A DNA stretch of 34,223 nucleotides from the NCBI GenBank assembly GCA_003564295.1, contig PXFI01000134.1, positions 1-34,223 on the forward strand. Direction: 5' to 3'. This document shows, in pieces, positions 8,295 through 16,719 of the stretch (position 1 is the stretch's first letter; each line of letters starts with the position of its first letter). Source of the DNA: Gemmatimonadota bacterium. Lineage in GTDB: Bacteria; Gemmatimonadota; Gemmatimonadetes; Longimicrobiales; Gaopeijiaceae. The position numbers and the translations under genes are program-made. The notes beneath the pieces are model-generated. The model had not been told where the DNA came from, searched no databases, and saw only the letters and a program-made list of their open reading frames with translations.

Positions 8295-9434
8295 TCAGGC
8301 TGCGCCCAGGGCTTCCTTGGTGGGTCCGTGCCTCACTTCGTTCTGGAAGGTGAGGCACACACCGTCCAGAACCTCGTTCTCCCAGTTCAGATGGATGGAG
8401 CCGTCCTCCTTGTTCACCATCTCCATGACGAAGGTGACGAGGTTCTTGGAGAACATCTGACTGGCGTGGTAAGGCATGGATGCCGGGAGGTTAACCGGCC
8501 CCAGGACCATGACACCGTTGTGGACCACGGTCTCGCCCGCCTTCGTCAGCTCGCAATTGCCTCCGCTCTCGGAGGCCAGGTCGACGATGGCGGATCCGGG
8601 CTTCATGCTCTCCACCATTTCCCTGGTGATGAGGATCGGGGCCTTGCGTCCCGGGATCTGTGCCGTGGTGACCACGACATCAGCGTCCTTGATGGACCCG
8701 GCGATGAGCTCCAGCTCCTTCTGGTGCTGGTCTTCGGTCAGCTCCTTCGCATACCCGGCCTCGTCCTCCAGCTCTGCCGAGAGCTCCATCTCCAGGAACT
8801 TCGCTCCCAGGCTCTCCACCTGTTCCTTCACGACCGGCCGGACGTCGAAAGCCTCCATCCTGGCTCCCAGCCGGCGGAAGGTGGCCAGGGCCTGAAGCCC
8901 GGCGACGCCGGCACCCAGGACGAGTGTCTTGGCGGGCCGGATCGTTCCGGCCGCCGTGGTGAGCATGGGGAGGAACTTCCCGATGGCGTTGGCTCCCAGG
9001 AGAACCGCCTTGTACCCCGCCACTGTGGCCTGGGAGGAGAGGATGTCCATGGTCTGCGCCCGGGTTATGCGGGGCATGAGGTCCAGCGCCATGGTGGTGA
9101 TGCCCGCATCCTTGAGAGCCCTCACCACATCCAGATTGGCCGAGGGTTGGAGCGAGCAGACCAGGATGTGGCCCTTCTCGAGAATTCCCACCTCGGATAC
9201 CGTGGGGGGAAGGACCTTCGCCACCACGTCTGCTCCAGCTAAGGCGGAAGCTGCGTCCGGGGCGATGGAGGCGCCCTCCGCCTCGTACATGGCGTCCAGG
9301 AACCCGGCGTCGAGGCCGGCGTCCTTTTCCACCACGACCTGGATCTCCTTCTTCACCAGGAATTTCACGCCCTCCGGGACGAGGCCCACGCGGCTCTCGT
9401 TTGGATTGGTTTCCCTCAGGACCGCGACCTTCAT
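8295..9434 (-). CDS. pntA1: NAD(P) transhydrogenase subunit alpha, soluble NAD-binding part (split alpha-1)
   Basis: 379 aa; MKVAVLRETNPNESRVGLVPEGVKFLVKKEIQVVVEKDAG, TLVLGAGVAGLQALATFRRLGARMEAFDVRP typical of AlaDH/PNT family. Confidence 0.96.
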   Translation of the reverse strand: MKVAVLRETNPNESRVGLVPEGVKFLVKKEIQVVVEKDAGLDAGFLDAMYEAEGASIAPDAASALAGADVVAKVLPPTVSEVGILEKGHILVCSLQPSANLDVVRALKDAGITTMALDLMPRITRAQTMDILSSQATVAGYKAVLLGANAIGKFLPMLTTAAGTIRPAKTLVLGAGVAGLQALATFRRLGARMEAFDVRPVVKEQVESLGAKFLEMELSAELEDEAGYAKELTEDQHQKELELIAGSIKDADVVVTTAQIPGRKAPILITREMVESMKPGSAIVDLASESGGNCELTKAGETVVHNGVMVLGPVNLPASMPYHASQMFSKNLVTFVMEMVNKEDGSIHLNWENEVLDGVCLTFQNEVRHGPTKEALGAA

Positions 9435-9696
9435 GCGTCAACTCCGGGTTGGCGAGCGATTGTGTCGATCATGTCGAGCACGGGCCTTAGCAAGCTACGT
9501 GCCAATAGGCGACCGTGGCAGGATCCATCGGTGGAACCTGCATGAGGACTCAGCGGTGGAGTCCACAGGCCACTAAGGTAGCACGCTTTGGGCGGGTCGC
9601 AATGTCCCAAGGACCCAAAGAGCGTTGCGCCACGGCCCGCCCGGCGCCATGGTGCGTGAGTGAGCGTTACCTTGCCCCTTTTCCCGAGGATTCCTC

Positions 9697-11427
9697 ATGG
9701 CCCATCATGCCGATTCCGTGGGAGAGCCTTCTGCTGTGGAGGGTCTCAATCGTCGTGACTTCCTGTCCTATTTTTCCGGAATCGGGTTGTCCGGAACCCT
9801 TCTTCCCGGCGTGCTGTGGGCCAGGTTCCAGGAACACCGGCAGCTCACGGCGGAAGTTCTGGCAGAGGCGGAGAAGGTGGCCGGTCTCGAGTTCACGGAG
9901 GAGCAGAGGGAGGAGATGGTTCGGGGGCTGAACGGAAACCTTCGGCAGTACCAGGCCCTCAGAGAGCTTACCATCCCCAACGAAGTCCCCCCGGCTCTGC
10001 ACTTCGACCCCATGCTTCCCCACATGCCGGTCCCCTCACTGGCCCGTCCGCCTCGACCCAGCCGGGTACCCTCCATCCAGTTGCCGGGGGACCTGGAAGA
10101 TGTGGCCTTCTGGCCCTTGCTTCACCTGGCCGAGCTCGTGAAGAGCCGCCAGGTGACGGCCGAGGCCCTCACCCGCATGTACCTGGGCAGGCTCAAGCGC
10201 CACGGCCCCGACCTGGAGTGCGTCATCAACCTCACCGAAGAGCGAGCCCTCCGGCAGGCCCGCCGGGCGGATGAAGAGATCGTGGCAGGCCGGTATCGGG
10301 GACCTCTGCACGGGATTCCCTGGGGAGCCAAGGACCTTCTGGCCGTGAGGGGCTATCCCACCACCTGGGGTGCTCGGCCCTACCAGGACCAGGTCATCCA
10401 TGCCGACGCGGAGGTGGTGAAACGCCTGGACGAGGCGGGGGCGATCCTGGTGGCCAAGCTCACCCTGGGGGCCCTGGCCATGGGGGACGTCTGGTTCGGG
10501 GGCCGCACACGGAATCCATGGGACCTGGAACAGGGGTCCAGCGGTTCGTCGGCAGGCTCGGCGGCCGCCACCGTCGCAGGACTGGTGGGCTTCTCCATCG
10601 GTAGCGAGACGCTGGGGTCCATCGTCTCCCCCGCCACCCGATGCGGAGCCACGGGTCTGCGGCCCACCTTCGGGCGGGTGAGCCGGGCCGGTGCCATGGC
10701 CCTTTCCTGGAGCATGGACAAGCTGGGCCCCCTCTGCCGGACGGTGGAGGATTGCGCCCTGGTCCTGGACGCCATCCACGGGGCTGACGGTCTGGACCCC
10801 ACGGCCAGGACCCTTCCCTTCAACTGGGATGCCCATGAGCCTCTTTCCGAGATCCGAATCGGTTACTACCGGCGTGCCTTTCAGGAGGGGGACAGCCGTA
10901 CCAGGGACCTGGACCTTCTGGCGCTGGAAGCCCTCCGGGGGTTGGGGGTGGATCCCGTTCCCGTGGACCTGCCCGGGGAATTCCCCGTGGGAGCGCTGAG
11001 GATCATCCTGAACGCCGAGTCCGCAGCCGCCTTCGACGACCTGACCCGAAGCGGACGGGACAGTCTCCTGGTGCGGCAGGACCCCGGGGCCTGGCCCAAC
11101 AGCTTCCGGCAGGCCCGTATGATCCCGGCGGTGGAGTTCATCCAGGCCAACCGGATCCGGACCATGATCATGGGCGCCATGGACGTGGCAATGGAAGGGG
11201 TCGACGTCTTCATCACCCCCTCCCACTGGGGGAATCTCCTCCTCATTACCAACCTTACGGGGCACCCGGTGGTGGTGGTGCCTTCGGAACTCGACGAGGA
11301 GAATCGCCCGGCCAGCATATCTTTTGTTGGAAGGCTCTGGGGGGAGGCCCATGCCCTGCGGGTCGCCAAAGCCTGGCAGGATGCCACGGGTCACCATCTG
11401 AAGCACCCGCCACTGTTCGCCGGGTGA
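9697..11427 (+). CDS. Amidase-signature family amidase, probably Tat-exported
   Basis: Amidase signature EQGSSGSSAGSAAATVAGLVGFSIGSETLGSIVSPATRCGATGLRPTFGRVSRAGAMALSWSMDKLGPLCRTVEDCALVLDAIHG; catalytic Lys in GIPWGAKDLLAVRG; N-terminal NRRDFLSYFSGIGLSGTLLPGVLWA looks like a twin-arginine signal. Confidence 0.93.
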   Translation: MAHHADSVGEPSAVEGLNRRDFLSYFSGIGLSGTLLPGVLWARFQEHRQLTAEVLAEAEKVAGLEFTEEQREEMVRGLNGNLRQYQALRELTIPNEVPPALHFDPMLPHMPVPSLARPPRPSRVPSIQLPGDLEDVAFWPLLHLAELVKSRQVTAEALTRMYLGRLKRHGPDLECVINLTEERALRQARRADEEIVAGRYRGPLHGIPWGAKDLLAVRGYPTTWGARPYQDQVIHADAEVVKRLDEAGAILVAKLTLGALAMGDVWFGGRTRNPWDLEQGSSGSSAGSAAATVAGLVGFSIGSETLGSIVSPATRCGATGLRPTFGRVSRAGAMALSWSMDKLGPLCRTVEDCALVLDAIHGADGLDPTARTLPFNWDAHEPLSEIRIGYYRRAFQEGDSRTRDLDLLALEALRGLGVDPVPVDLPGEFPVGALRIILNAESAAAFDDLTRSGRDSLLVRQDPGAWPNSFRQARMIPAVEFIQANRIRTMIMGAMDVAMEGVDVFITPSHWGNLLLITNLTGHPVVVVPSELDEENRPASISFVGRLWGEAHALRVAKAWQDATGHHLKHPPLFAG

Positions 11428-11448
11428 GGGATCGGGACCCCTCCTCCC

Positions 11449-12183
11449 TCACCTTCTGGCGGTTTCCGCCTCGCCCCCGTCCGCCAGGAGGTGGTCCACT
11501 GCCTCCGGGAAGGTGGAAAAACGTAGGAAGTCCAGGGAAACGGGTGGCACGTTGTCGTAGTGCCACATCTCGTAGGGCTCCACCAGAATGGCCCGGGCCC
11601 CGGCGGTGAGGGCCGGATTGATGTCGCTCCTCAGGCTGTTCCCGATCATGGTGGAGTCACCCGGGTTTCGAACACCGAAATGGTCCAGGGTTGCCAGGAA
11701 GGCTGCGGCGGTTTTCAGGGGAGTGATCCGGATCCGGTCCGGCGGGATGATCCGCGTCACACCGGCGTCCCGCATCCGGGCCAGCTGGTACAGGGGATGA
11801 GAGGCCTGGGAGTAGAGGATCGTGGGGGTGACGGCCGCCAGCCTGTCCAGGGCCTCCAGGCTTCCCGGCATTACCCTGGGATGTCCCATGAAGTCCCTGC
11901 CAAGAGTCGCGCACTCCTCCGCCACCCCATGATCCGGGGTCCGCCCCTGGTCCCGGCAGAGACGGAGGTAGGTGTCCAGGAAGGAAGGCTCCATCCTGAA
12001 GGGGCCCATTCCGAAGAGGGCCAGGAGCTCCGGTTCCACCTCCTGGTGGTGTACCCTCCGGACTGCCTTCCGGGAAAACCCTTCGGCCTCCAGGCGCTGA
12101 AACAGGGCCTCCCGTGCCTCGTGGAAGGACGGTGCCGTCTCCACCAGTGTGTCGTCGAAATCCACCAGAACCAGCTCCCGCAT
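11449..12183 (-). CDS. HAD-family hydrolase
   Basis: MRELVLVDFDDTLVET (DxDxT motif I) and STMIGNSLRSDINPALTAGARAILVEP (motif IV-like). ATG at 12183 chosen over the longer ORF start at 12243. Confidence 0.85.
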   Translation of the reverse strand: MRELVLVDFDDTLVETAPSFHEAREALFQRLEAEGFSRKAVRRVHHQEVEPELLALFGMGPFRMEPSFLDTYLRLCRDQGRTPDHGVAEECATLGRDFMGHPRVMPGSLEALDRLAAVTPTILYSQASHPLYQLARMRDAGVTRIIPPDRIRITPLKTAAAFLATLDHFGVRNPGDSTMIGNSLRSDINPALTAGARAILVEPYEMWHYDNVPPVSLDFLRFSTFPEAVDHLLADGGEAETARR

Positions 12184-12400
12184 GCCTGCCGTTCCACCTC
12201 GTTTCGTACCTGGAGGGTTCACGCCGGGCGGCTGCCTCGCCACCGGGGCTCGCCCTGATCACTGCTGTTGGAGTGCCTCATCCCCTCGATCCATGGAATC
12301 GCCCCTCCAAAGAGCCACCGTCACATGAGGACTCTCGGCAGGAGGCCCTGGTATGGCAAGGTCTCGCTGCTCGCAGAACTCTCGTGGAGGGAAGGATACC

Positions 12401-13936
12401 ATGCTCGCACAACTCACGTCCGCAGCCCTCAGGGGCATCGAGAGCTATCTGGTCCGGGTTGAGGTGTACATTGGGAACGGCCTTCCAGGCGTTTCCGTTG
12501 TGGGATTGGCGGAGGGAGCGGTAAGGGAGGGCAAGGAGCGCGTGTGGGCCGCTCTGCACAACTCCGGTTTCTCCATTCCTCCCCGCAAGATCACCGTGAA
12601 CCTGGCACCCGCCGACGTTCGCAAGGAGGGCAGTGCATTCGATCTGCCCCTGGCGCTGGGCCTCCTGGCCGGAATGAAAGAGATCCCTTTGGAGGCCCTC
12701 TCCGGCAAGGCTTTCGTCGGGGAGCTGGGGTTGGACGGCACCCTGCGGCCGGTACGAGGGGTCCTTTCCATGGCCGGTGCCTGCAAGCGGGCGGGCCTTC
12801 GTACCTTCCTCGTGCCGGAGGCCAACGCACCGGAGGGTGCGGTGGTGGGAGGCCTGGAGGTCATCGGGGCGCCCTCGCTTCTGGATGTCGTTCGACACCT
12901 GAGAGGGGATGAGCTCATCCTGCCCCTGGAACTGGACCCGGGGACACTGCTGGAGGAGGGAGAGGACCTCGGGCCGGACATGGCGGAGGTCCGGGGGCAG
13001 GAATATGTGAAGCGTGCCCTGGAAGTGGCGGCGGCAGGAGGCCATAACATCCTGCTCCTGGGCCCTCCGGGCTCCGGCAAGACCATGCTGGCAAGAAGAT
13101 TGCCCGGCATCCTTCCCTCCATGAACCTGGAAGAGGCTGTGGAGGCGACCCGAATCCACTCGGTGGCGGGACTCCTGCTGCCCGGGGAGCCTCTCCTCAG
13201 GGCCCGGCCATTCCGGGCGCCTCACCATACCATCAGCGACGGAGGCATGGTGGGTGGAGGAGGGGTGCCCAGGCCCGGTGAGGTGAGCCTGGCTCACCGT
13301 GGAGTCCTGTTTCTGGACGAGCTCCCGGAATACCGGCGCAACGTCCTGGAGGCTCTCCGTCAACCACTTGAGGACGGACAGGTCATCCTGGCCCGGGCCC
13401 GGATCTCTATTCGGTATCCGTCCAGTTTCGTCCTGGTGGCTGCCATGAATCCTTGTCCCTGTGGTTTCTTCGGGGACGGGTCGGACCGGTGCACCTGTGA
13501 CCCCAATGTCGTTGCCAGGTACCGGGCCAGGATCTCCGGTCCCCTCCTGGACCGGGTGGATCTCCATGTGCCCGTGCGCAGGGTCTCCTTTCAGGATCTG
13601 GCCGGCCGGGAAGGGAAGGAGGAGACCCGGTTCATCCGTGAGAGGGTGCGGGAGGCCCGGATGAAGCAGGGAGAACGGTTCCGGGACCAGGACGGGGTTC
13701 ACAGCAACGCTCAGATGGGTGTTCGGGAGATCCGCCGGTTCTGCCGTCCCTCACCGGAGGTGGTACGCACGCTGCAAGGGGCCATGGACCGGCTTGGCCT
13801 TTCGGCTCGGGCCTATCATCGCATCCTGAAGGTGGCCCGAACCGTGGCGGATCTGGCCGGGTCCAGCGAGATTGGGCCGTTCCACGTGGGCGAAGCCATC
13901 CAGTACCGATCCCTGGACCGGCCCGGCCCACTTTGA
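12401..13936 (+). CDS. YifB/ComM-family Mg chelatase-like AAA+ ATPase
   Basis: MLAQLTSAALRGIESYLVRVEVYIGNGLPGVSVVGLAEGAVREGKERVWAALHNSG; Walker A GPPGSGKTMLARRLPGILP; RPFRAPHHTISDGGMVGGG; MNPCPCGFFGD. Conserved start M at 12401. Confidence 0.97.
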   Translation: MLAQLTSAALRGIESYLVRVEVYIGNGLPGVSVVGLAEGAVREGKERVWAALHNSGFSIPPRKITVNLAPADVRKEGSAFDLPLALGLLAGMKEIPLEALSGKAFVGELGLDGTLRPVRGVLSMAGACKRAGLRTFLVPEANAPEGAVVGGLEVIGAPSLLDVVRHLRGDELILPLELDPGTLLEEGEDLGPDMAEVRGQEYVKRALEVAAAGGHNILLLGPPGSGKTMLARRLPGILPSMNLEEAVEATRIHSVAGLLLPGEPLLRARPFRAPHHTISDGGMVGGGGVPRPGEVSLAHRGVLFLDELPEYRRNVLEALRQPLEDGQVILARARISIRYPSSFVLVAAMNPCPCGFFGDGSDRCTCDPNVVARYRARISGPLLDRVDLHVPVRRVSFQDLAGREGKEETRFIRERVREARMKQGERFRDQDGVHSNAQMGVREIRRFCRPSPEVVRTLQGAMDRLGLSARAYHRILKVARTVADLAGSSEIGPFHVGEAIQYRSLDRPGPL

Positions 13937-13952
13937 CGGGATGCGCGACAAC

Positions 13953-13972
13953 CCTCGGCCTTCAGGCCGGGG
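13953..13972 (+). terminator. Short GC-rich hairpin downstream of yifB-like gene
   Basis: cctcggcc-ttca-ggccgggg, 8-bp stem with one G-U; no T-tract. Confidence 0.35.
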
Positions 13973-14034
13973 AAGGATGACCACCGCTGGCCGAACCTCC
14001 GAAATCCAAGGGCCGGCATTCGCAATTCCGGGTC

Positions 14035-14991
14035 TTGGAGACTGCAACGAACGGCAGAGGAGAAACCTTCGCAGGTGGCCGGGGCGCCAAGATCGCCCTG
14101 GCCCTGGCCAGCTTGTACCTGATCTGGGGATCCACGTACCTGGCTATCCGGATCGCCATCGACACTCTTCCTCCCTTTCTCATGGCCGCTGCCAGGTTCG
14201 TTGTGGCCGGCGGGATTCTGGTGGGGTGGGCCCGAAGGAGGGGTGCTCCTCGACCCGGGCTTGATCTCTGGAAGACCGCCACCGTAGCGGGAATCCTCAT
14301 GTTTCTGGGGGGGAATGGCAGCGTGGTGTGGGCTGAGCAGTTCGTGCCGTCGGGGCTGGTGGCATTACTGGTGGCTACCGTCCCACTGTGGATCGTCCTG
14401 CAGGATTGGGTTTTCGGGGAGGGTGAGGCGCCGGGGCCCGGGGTGATGGTGGGGATCCTGTTGGGGTTCGCCGGGGTGGTCGTCCTGGTGTCGGGGTCCG
14501 AGATCGGTCGCGCCGGTCCCGAGCACCTCCTGGGAGGTGTGTTGGTGTTGCTTGGTGCGGGAAGCTGGGCGGCGGGATCGCTGGTGGCCCGCTACGGCGC
14601 CCACCCGCCTTCGGCGGCCATGGGTAACGGGATGCAGATGGTCGCAGGGGGCGTGTCACTCCTGGTCCTTGCCCTCGTGACGGGGGAGGCGGGCTCCTTC
14701 AACCCTGCCGCAGCTTCGACGCCTTCCATTCTCGCTCTCCTCTACCTGACGGTATTCGGGTCCATTCTGGCTTTTTCCGCCTACATCTGGCTTCTGAGGA
14801 ATACGACGCCAGCCGTGGCTTCCACCTACGCGTACGTGAATCCTATGGTGGCCCTCCTTCTGGGGTGGGCCCTGGCGAGCGAGCCCCTCTCTCTCCGGAC
14901 GGGGCTGGCGGCATTCGTCATCCTCTCCTCAGTGATCATGATCACCCTTCGGCCGGCCCGGGGCCCTTCGCTTCGCCGACGGGCCGGTTGA
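14035..14991 (+). CDS. EamA/DMT-family transporter (YedA-like)
   Basis: LASLYLIWGSTYLAIRIAIDTLPPFLMAAARFVVAG, internally repeated 10-TM hydrophobic pattern, LLRNTTPAVASTYAYVNPMVALLLGWALASEPLS. TTG start. Confidence 0.94.
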   Translation: METATNGRGETFAGGRGAKIALALASLYLIWGSTYLAIRIAIDTLPPFLMAAARFVVAGGILVGWARRRGAPRPGLDLWKTATVAGILMFLGGNGSVVWAEQFVPSGLVALLVATVPLWIVLQDWVFGEGEAPGPGVMVGILLGFAGVVVLVSGSEIGRAGPEHLLGGVLVLLGAGSWAAGSLVARYGAHPPSAAMGNGMQMVAGGVSLLVLALVTGEAGSFNPAAASTPSILALLYLTVFGSILAFSAYIWLLRNTTPAVASTYAYVNPMVALLLGWALASEPLSLRTGLAAFVILSSVIMITLRPARGPSLRRRAG

Positions 14992-15258
14992 TGCCCCGGG
15001 GCAGGGTGATGTCTCTCATGAGCCGGAGAGGACCGGACCTGTGGGACGGCGGGTAGCACTGGTGGTGACGGGGCCCTGGCCCTTAGGATACGGCCTGCTG
15101 AGCCGGGGCTTCGTCCCGGGGAGCCGGAGTACCTCTGGAGTCGAGGCGAAAGCAGAACCATGAGCGCTCTTTGGCGTTGGCTTCCATCGGTGGCGATGCA
15201 GGTGGATTCCGGGGTCTCCGGCCCCGATCCTTCGGCCTCCGGGCCGGGGTCCCCGGTG

Positions 15259-15384
15259 GACATCCGCATCTTCCAGTTCAGCCTCCTGGAGATCGGGAAC
15301 TGGGTGAACGCGGACCAGAGCACCGGCAGGATCGTCCATGAGCCCAATGCTCTGGTGTTCACCGAGCCCCTCTCCAACTACTGA
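15259..15384 (+). pseudogene. Remnant of MscS-family mechanosensitive channel (beta-domain fragment)
   Basis: DIRIFQFSLLEIGNWVNADQSTGRIVHEPNALVFTEPLSNY then stop. Resembles the conserved MscS-family segment (I/V)RxFxFxLLE(I/V)GNWV.ADQSTGRI.H.PN..VFTEPL.NY, with no channel-like sequence before or after it. Confidence 0.75.
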
Positions 15385-15396
15385 ACGGGGAGGTCC

Positions 15397-15969
15397 ATGC
15401 GAACCTTCGTCGCCGTCAACGTGCCGAAGAAACAACGGGATCGAATCCACCGGGCTTCCCGGGTTCTGCGGGAGCAAGGGTATCCCGTGCGCTGGGTGGA
15501 CCCGGATCGTTTTCACCTCACCCTCAAGTTCCTGGGTCAGGTCCGGAAGGAAGCCTTGCCCGGCGTGGAAGGAGTCCTGGAGCGAATCGCCCATACGACG
15601 GACCCCTTCGCCATGACCTTCAGTGGATTCGGGGCCTTCCCGACGCTCCGGAGGCCCCGTGTCCTCTGGGTGGGAGTGGATCCTTCTCCCGCCCTTCGAT
15701 GCCTGAAGCAGGATCTGGAGTGGACACTTTCGGATCTCGGGTTCGAGCGGGAGACCCGGGCTTTTCACCCGCACCTTACACTGGGGCGAGCCGCTTCAGA
15801 TGCGGGCCCCGGAGCATTTCGGGGGTTGGACGCCCTGGCCGCCGACCTCGAGTTCAAGGGCGAAGTGAAGGTCTGGAAAGTTGACCTGATGGAGAGCCAT
15901 CTATCCTCCTCCGGGCCTCGTTACGAGATTCTCGCCAGCTTCCCTCTGAAGAGTCCCCAGAGACGCTGA
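15397..15969 (+). CDS. thpR: RNA 2',3'-cyclic phosphodiesterase
   Basis: Two HxTL-type motifs: DRFHLTLKFLGQV and AFHPHLTLGRA; length 190 aa. Confidence 0.95.
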   Translation: MRTFVAVNVPKKQRDRIHRASRVLREQGYPVRWVDPDRFHLTLKFLGQVRKEALPGVEGVLERIAHTTDPFAMTFSGFGAFPTLRRPRVLWVGVDPSPALRCLKQDLEWTLSDLGFERETRAFHPHLTLGRAASDAGPGAFRGLDALAADLEFKGEVKVWKVDLMESHLSSSGPRYEILASFPLKSPQRR

Positions 15970-16043
15970 GGATCTTCTTGGAGGCCCCGGGGAGGGGATG
16001 AGGAACCTTTCGGAGGATTCCCGAGGGCGATAGGAAGGTACCT

Positions 16044-16706
16044 ATGTTCAGTGGCATGAAGAGCTGTTTTGGCAGGCTGATCATCCTGGCTCTCCTCCTC
16101 GGGGCCGCGTATGCAGGGTGGCAATGGGGGGAGCCGGTCTTTTCCAGGGTCCAGGAATGGCTGGGGAGTCCAGAGACGGTGCGTCCCGTCGATGTCCCTG
16201 CTCCGAGCGCGGAATTGGCCGATTCCGTGCTGGAAATGGTTCAGAGCCTCCAGGGAGCGGCTGGGGGCGACCGGTTAGCCCTGGGGGGCAGGGAGATCAC
16301 ATCGGTTCTGCGATACTCGGTGCCTGGGTTCGTGCCGGAAGGAGTCCGAGATCCGGAGGTGTCCTTCCATGAAGCCAGAGTGCACCTCAGGGCGAAAGTG
16401 GCCCTGGACGCCTTTCCCGACCTTCCGGATCTCGGTGCCGTGCTGGGCCTGCTTCCGGATACCGTGAGCGTGGAATTCCAGGCCTCTCTCTTGCCTTTCG
16501 GCACTGAAACGGCGGCCCTGGTCGTCCACCGCATCGAAGCAAACAGGATCCCTCTACCACGCCGGGTCATTCCGGACATCCTGAGGGCCATGGGCCGCCG
16601 GGACCATCCTGGCCTTCCCCCGGAAGCCTTGGTGGTGCCGCTTCCGACCGGTCTCACCTCGGCGTACATTCACTCTGACAGCCTCATCCTTTCCACCGAT
16701 TTCTGA
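16044..16706 (+). CDS. Membrane-anchored hypothetical protein
   Basis: 220 aa ORF with N-terminal hydrophobic anchor (RLIILALLLGAAYAGW); between plausibly spaced neighbours on same strand; no family recognised with confidence. Confidence 0.8.
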   Translation: MFSGMKSCFGRLIILALLLGAAYAGWQWGEPVFSRVQEWLGSPETVRPVDVPAPSAELADSVLEMVQSLQGAAGGDRLALGGREITSVLRYSVPGFVPEGVRDPEVSFHEARVHLRAKVALDAFPDLPDLGAVLGLLPDTVSVEFQASLLPFGTETAALVVHRIEANRIPLPRRVIPDILRAMGRRDHPGLPPEALVVPLPTGLTSAYIHSDSLILSTDF

Positions 16707-16719
16707 ACCCCGGGGTTCC

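Noticed and set aside
8295-9434. Split pntA as a possible frameshifted gene
   Set aside because: Separate alpha-1 and alpha-2 transhydrogenase subunits are a known natural arrangement (as in Rhodospirillum rubrum), and both pieces have proper starts and stops.
9435-9696. Possible tRNA or ncRNA in the divergent pntA1/amidase gap
   Set aside because: Only a short hairpin (ggactc 9546-9551 / gagtcc 9559-9564) was seen; no cloverleaf or conserved RNA motif could be recognised by eye.
10036-11406. 456-aa minus-strand ORF opposite the amidase
   Set aside because: Antisense to a clear amidase-signature gene; composition typical of GC-rich antisense frames.
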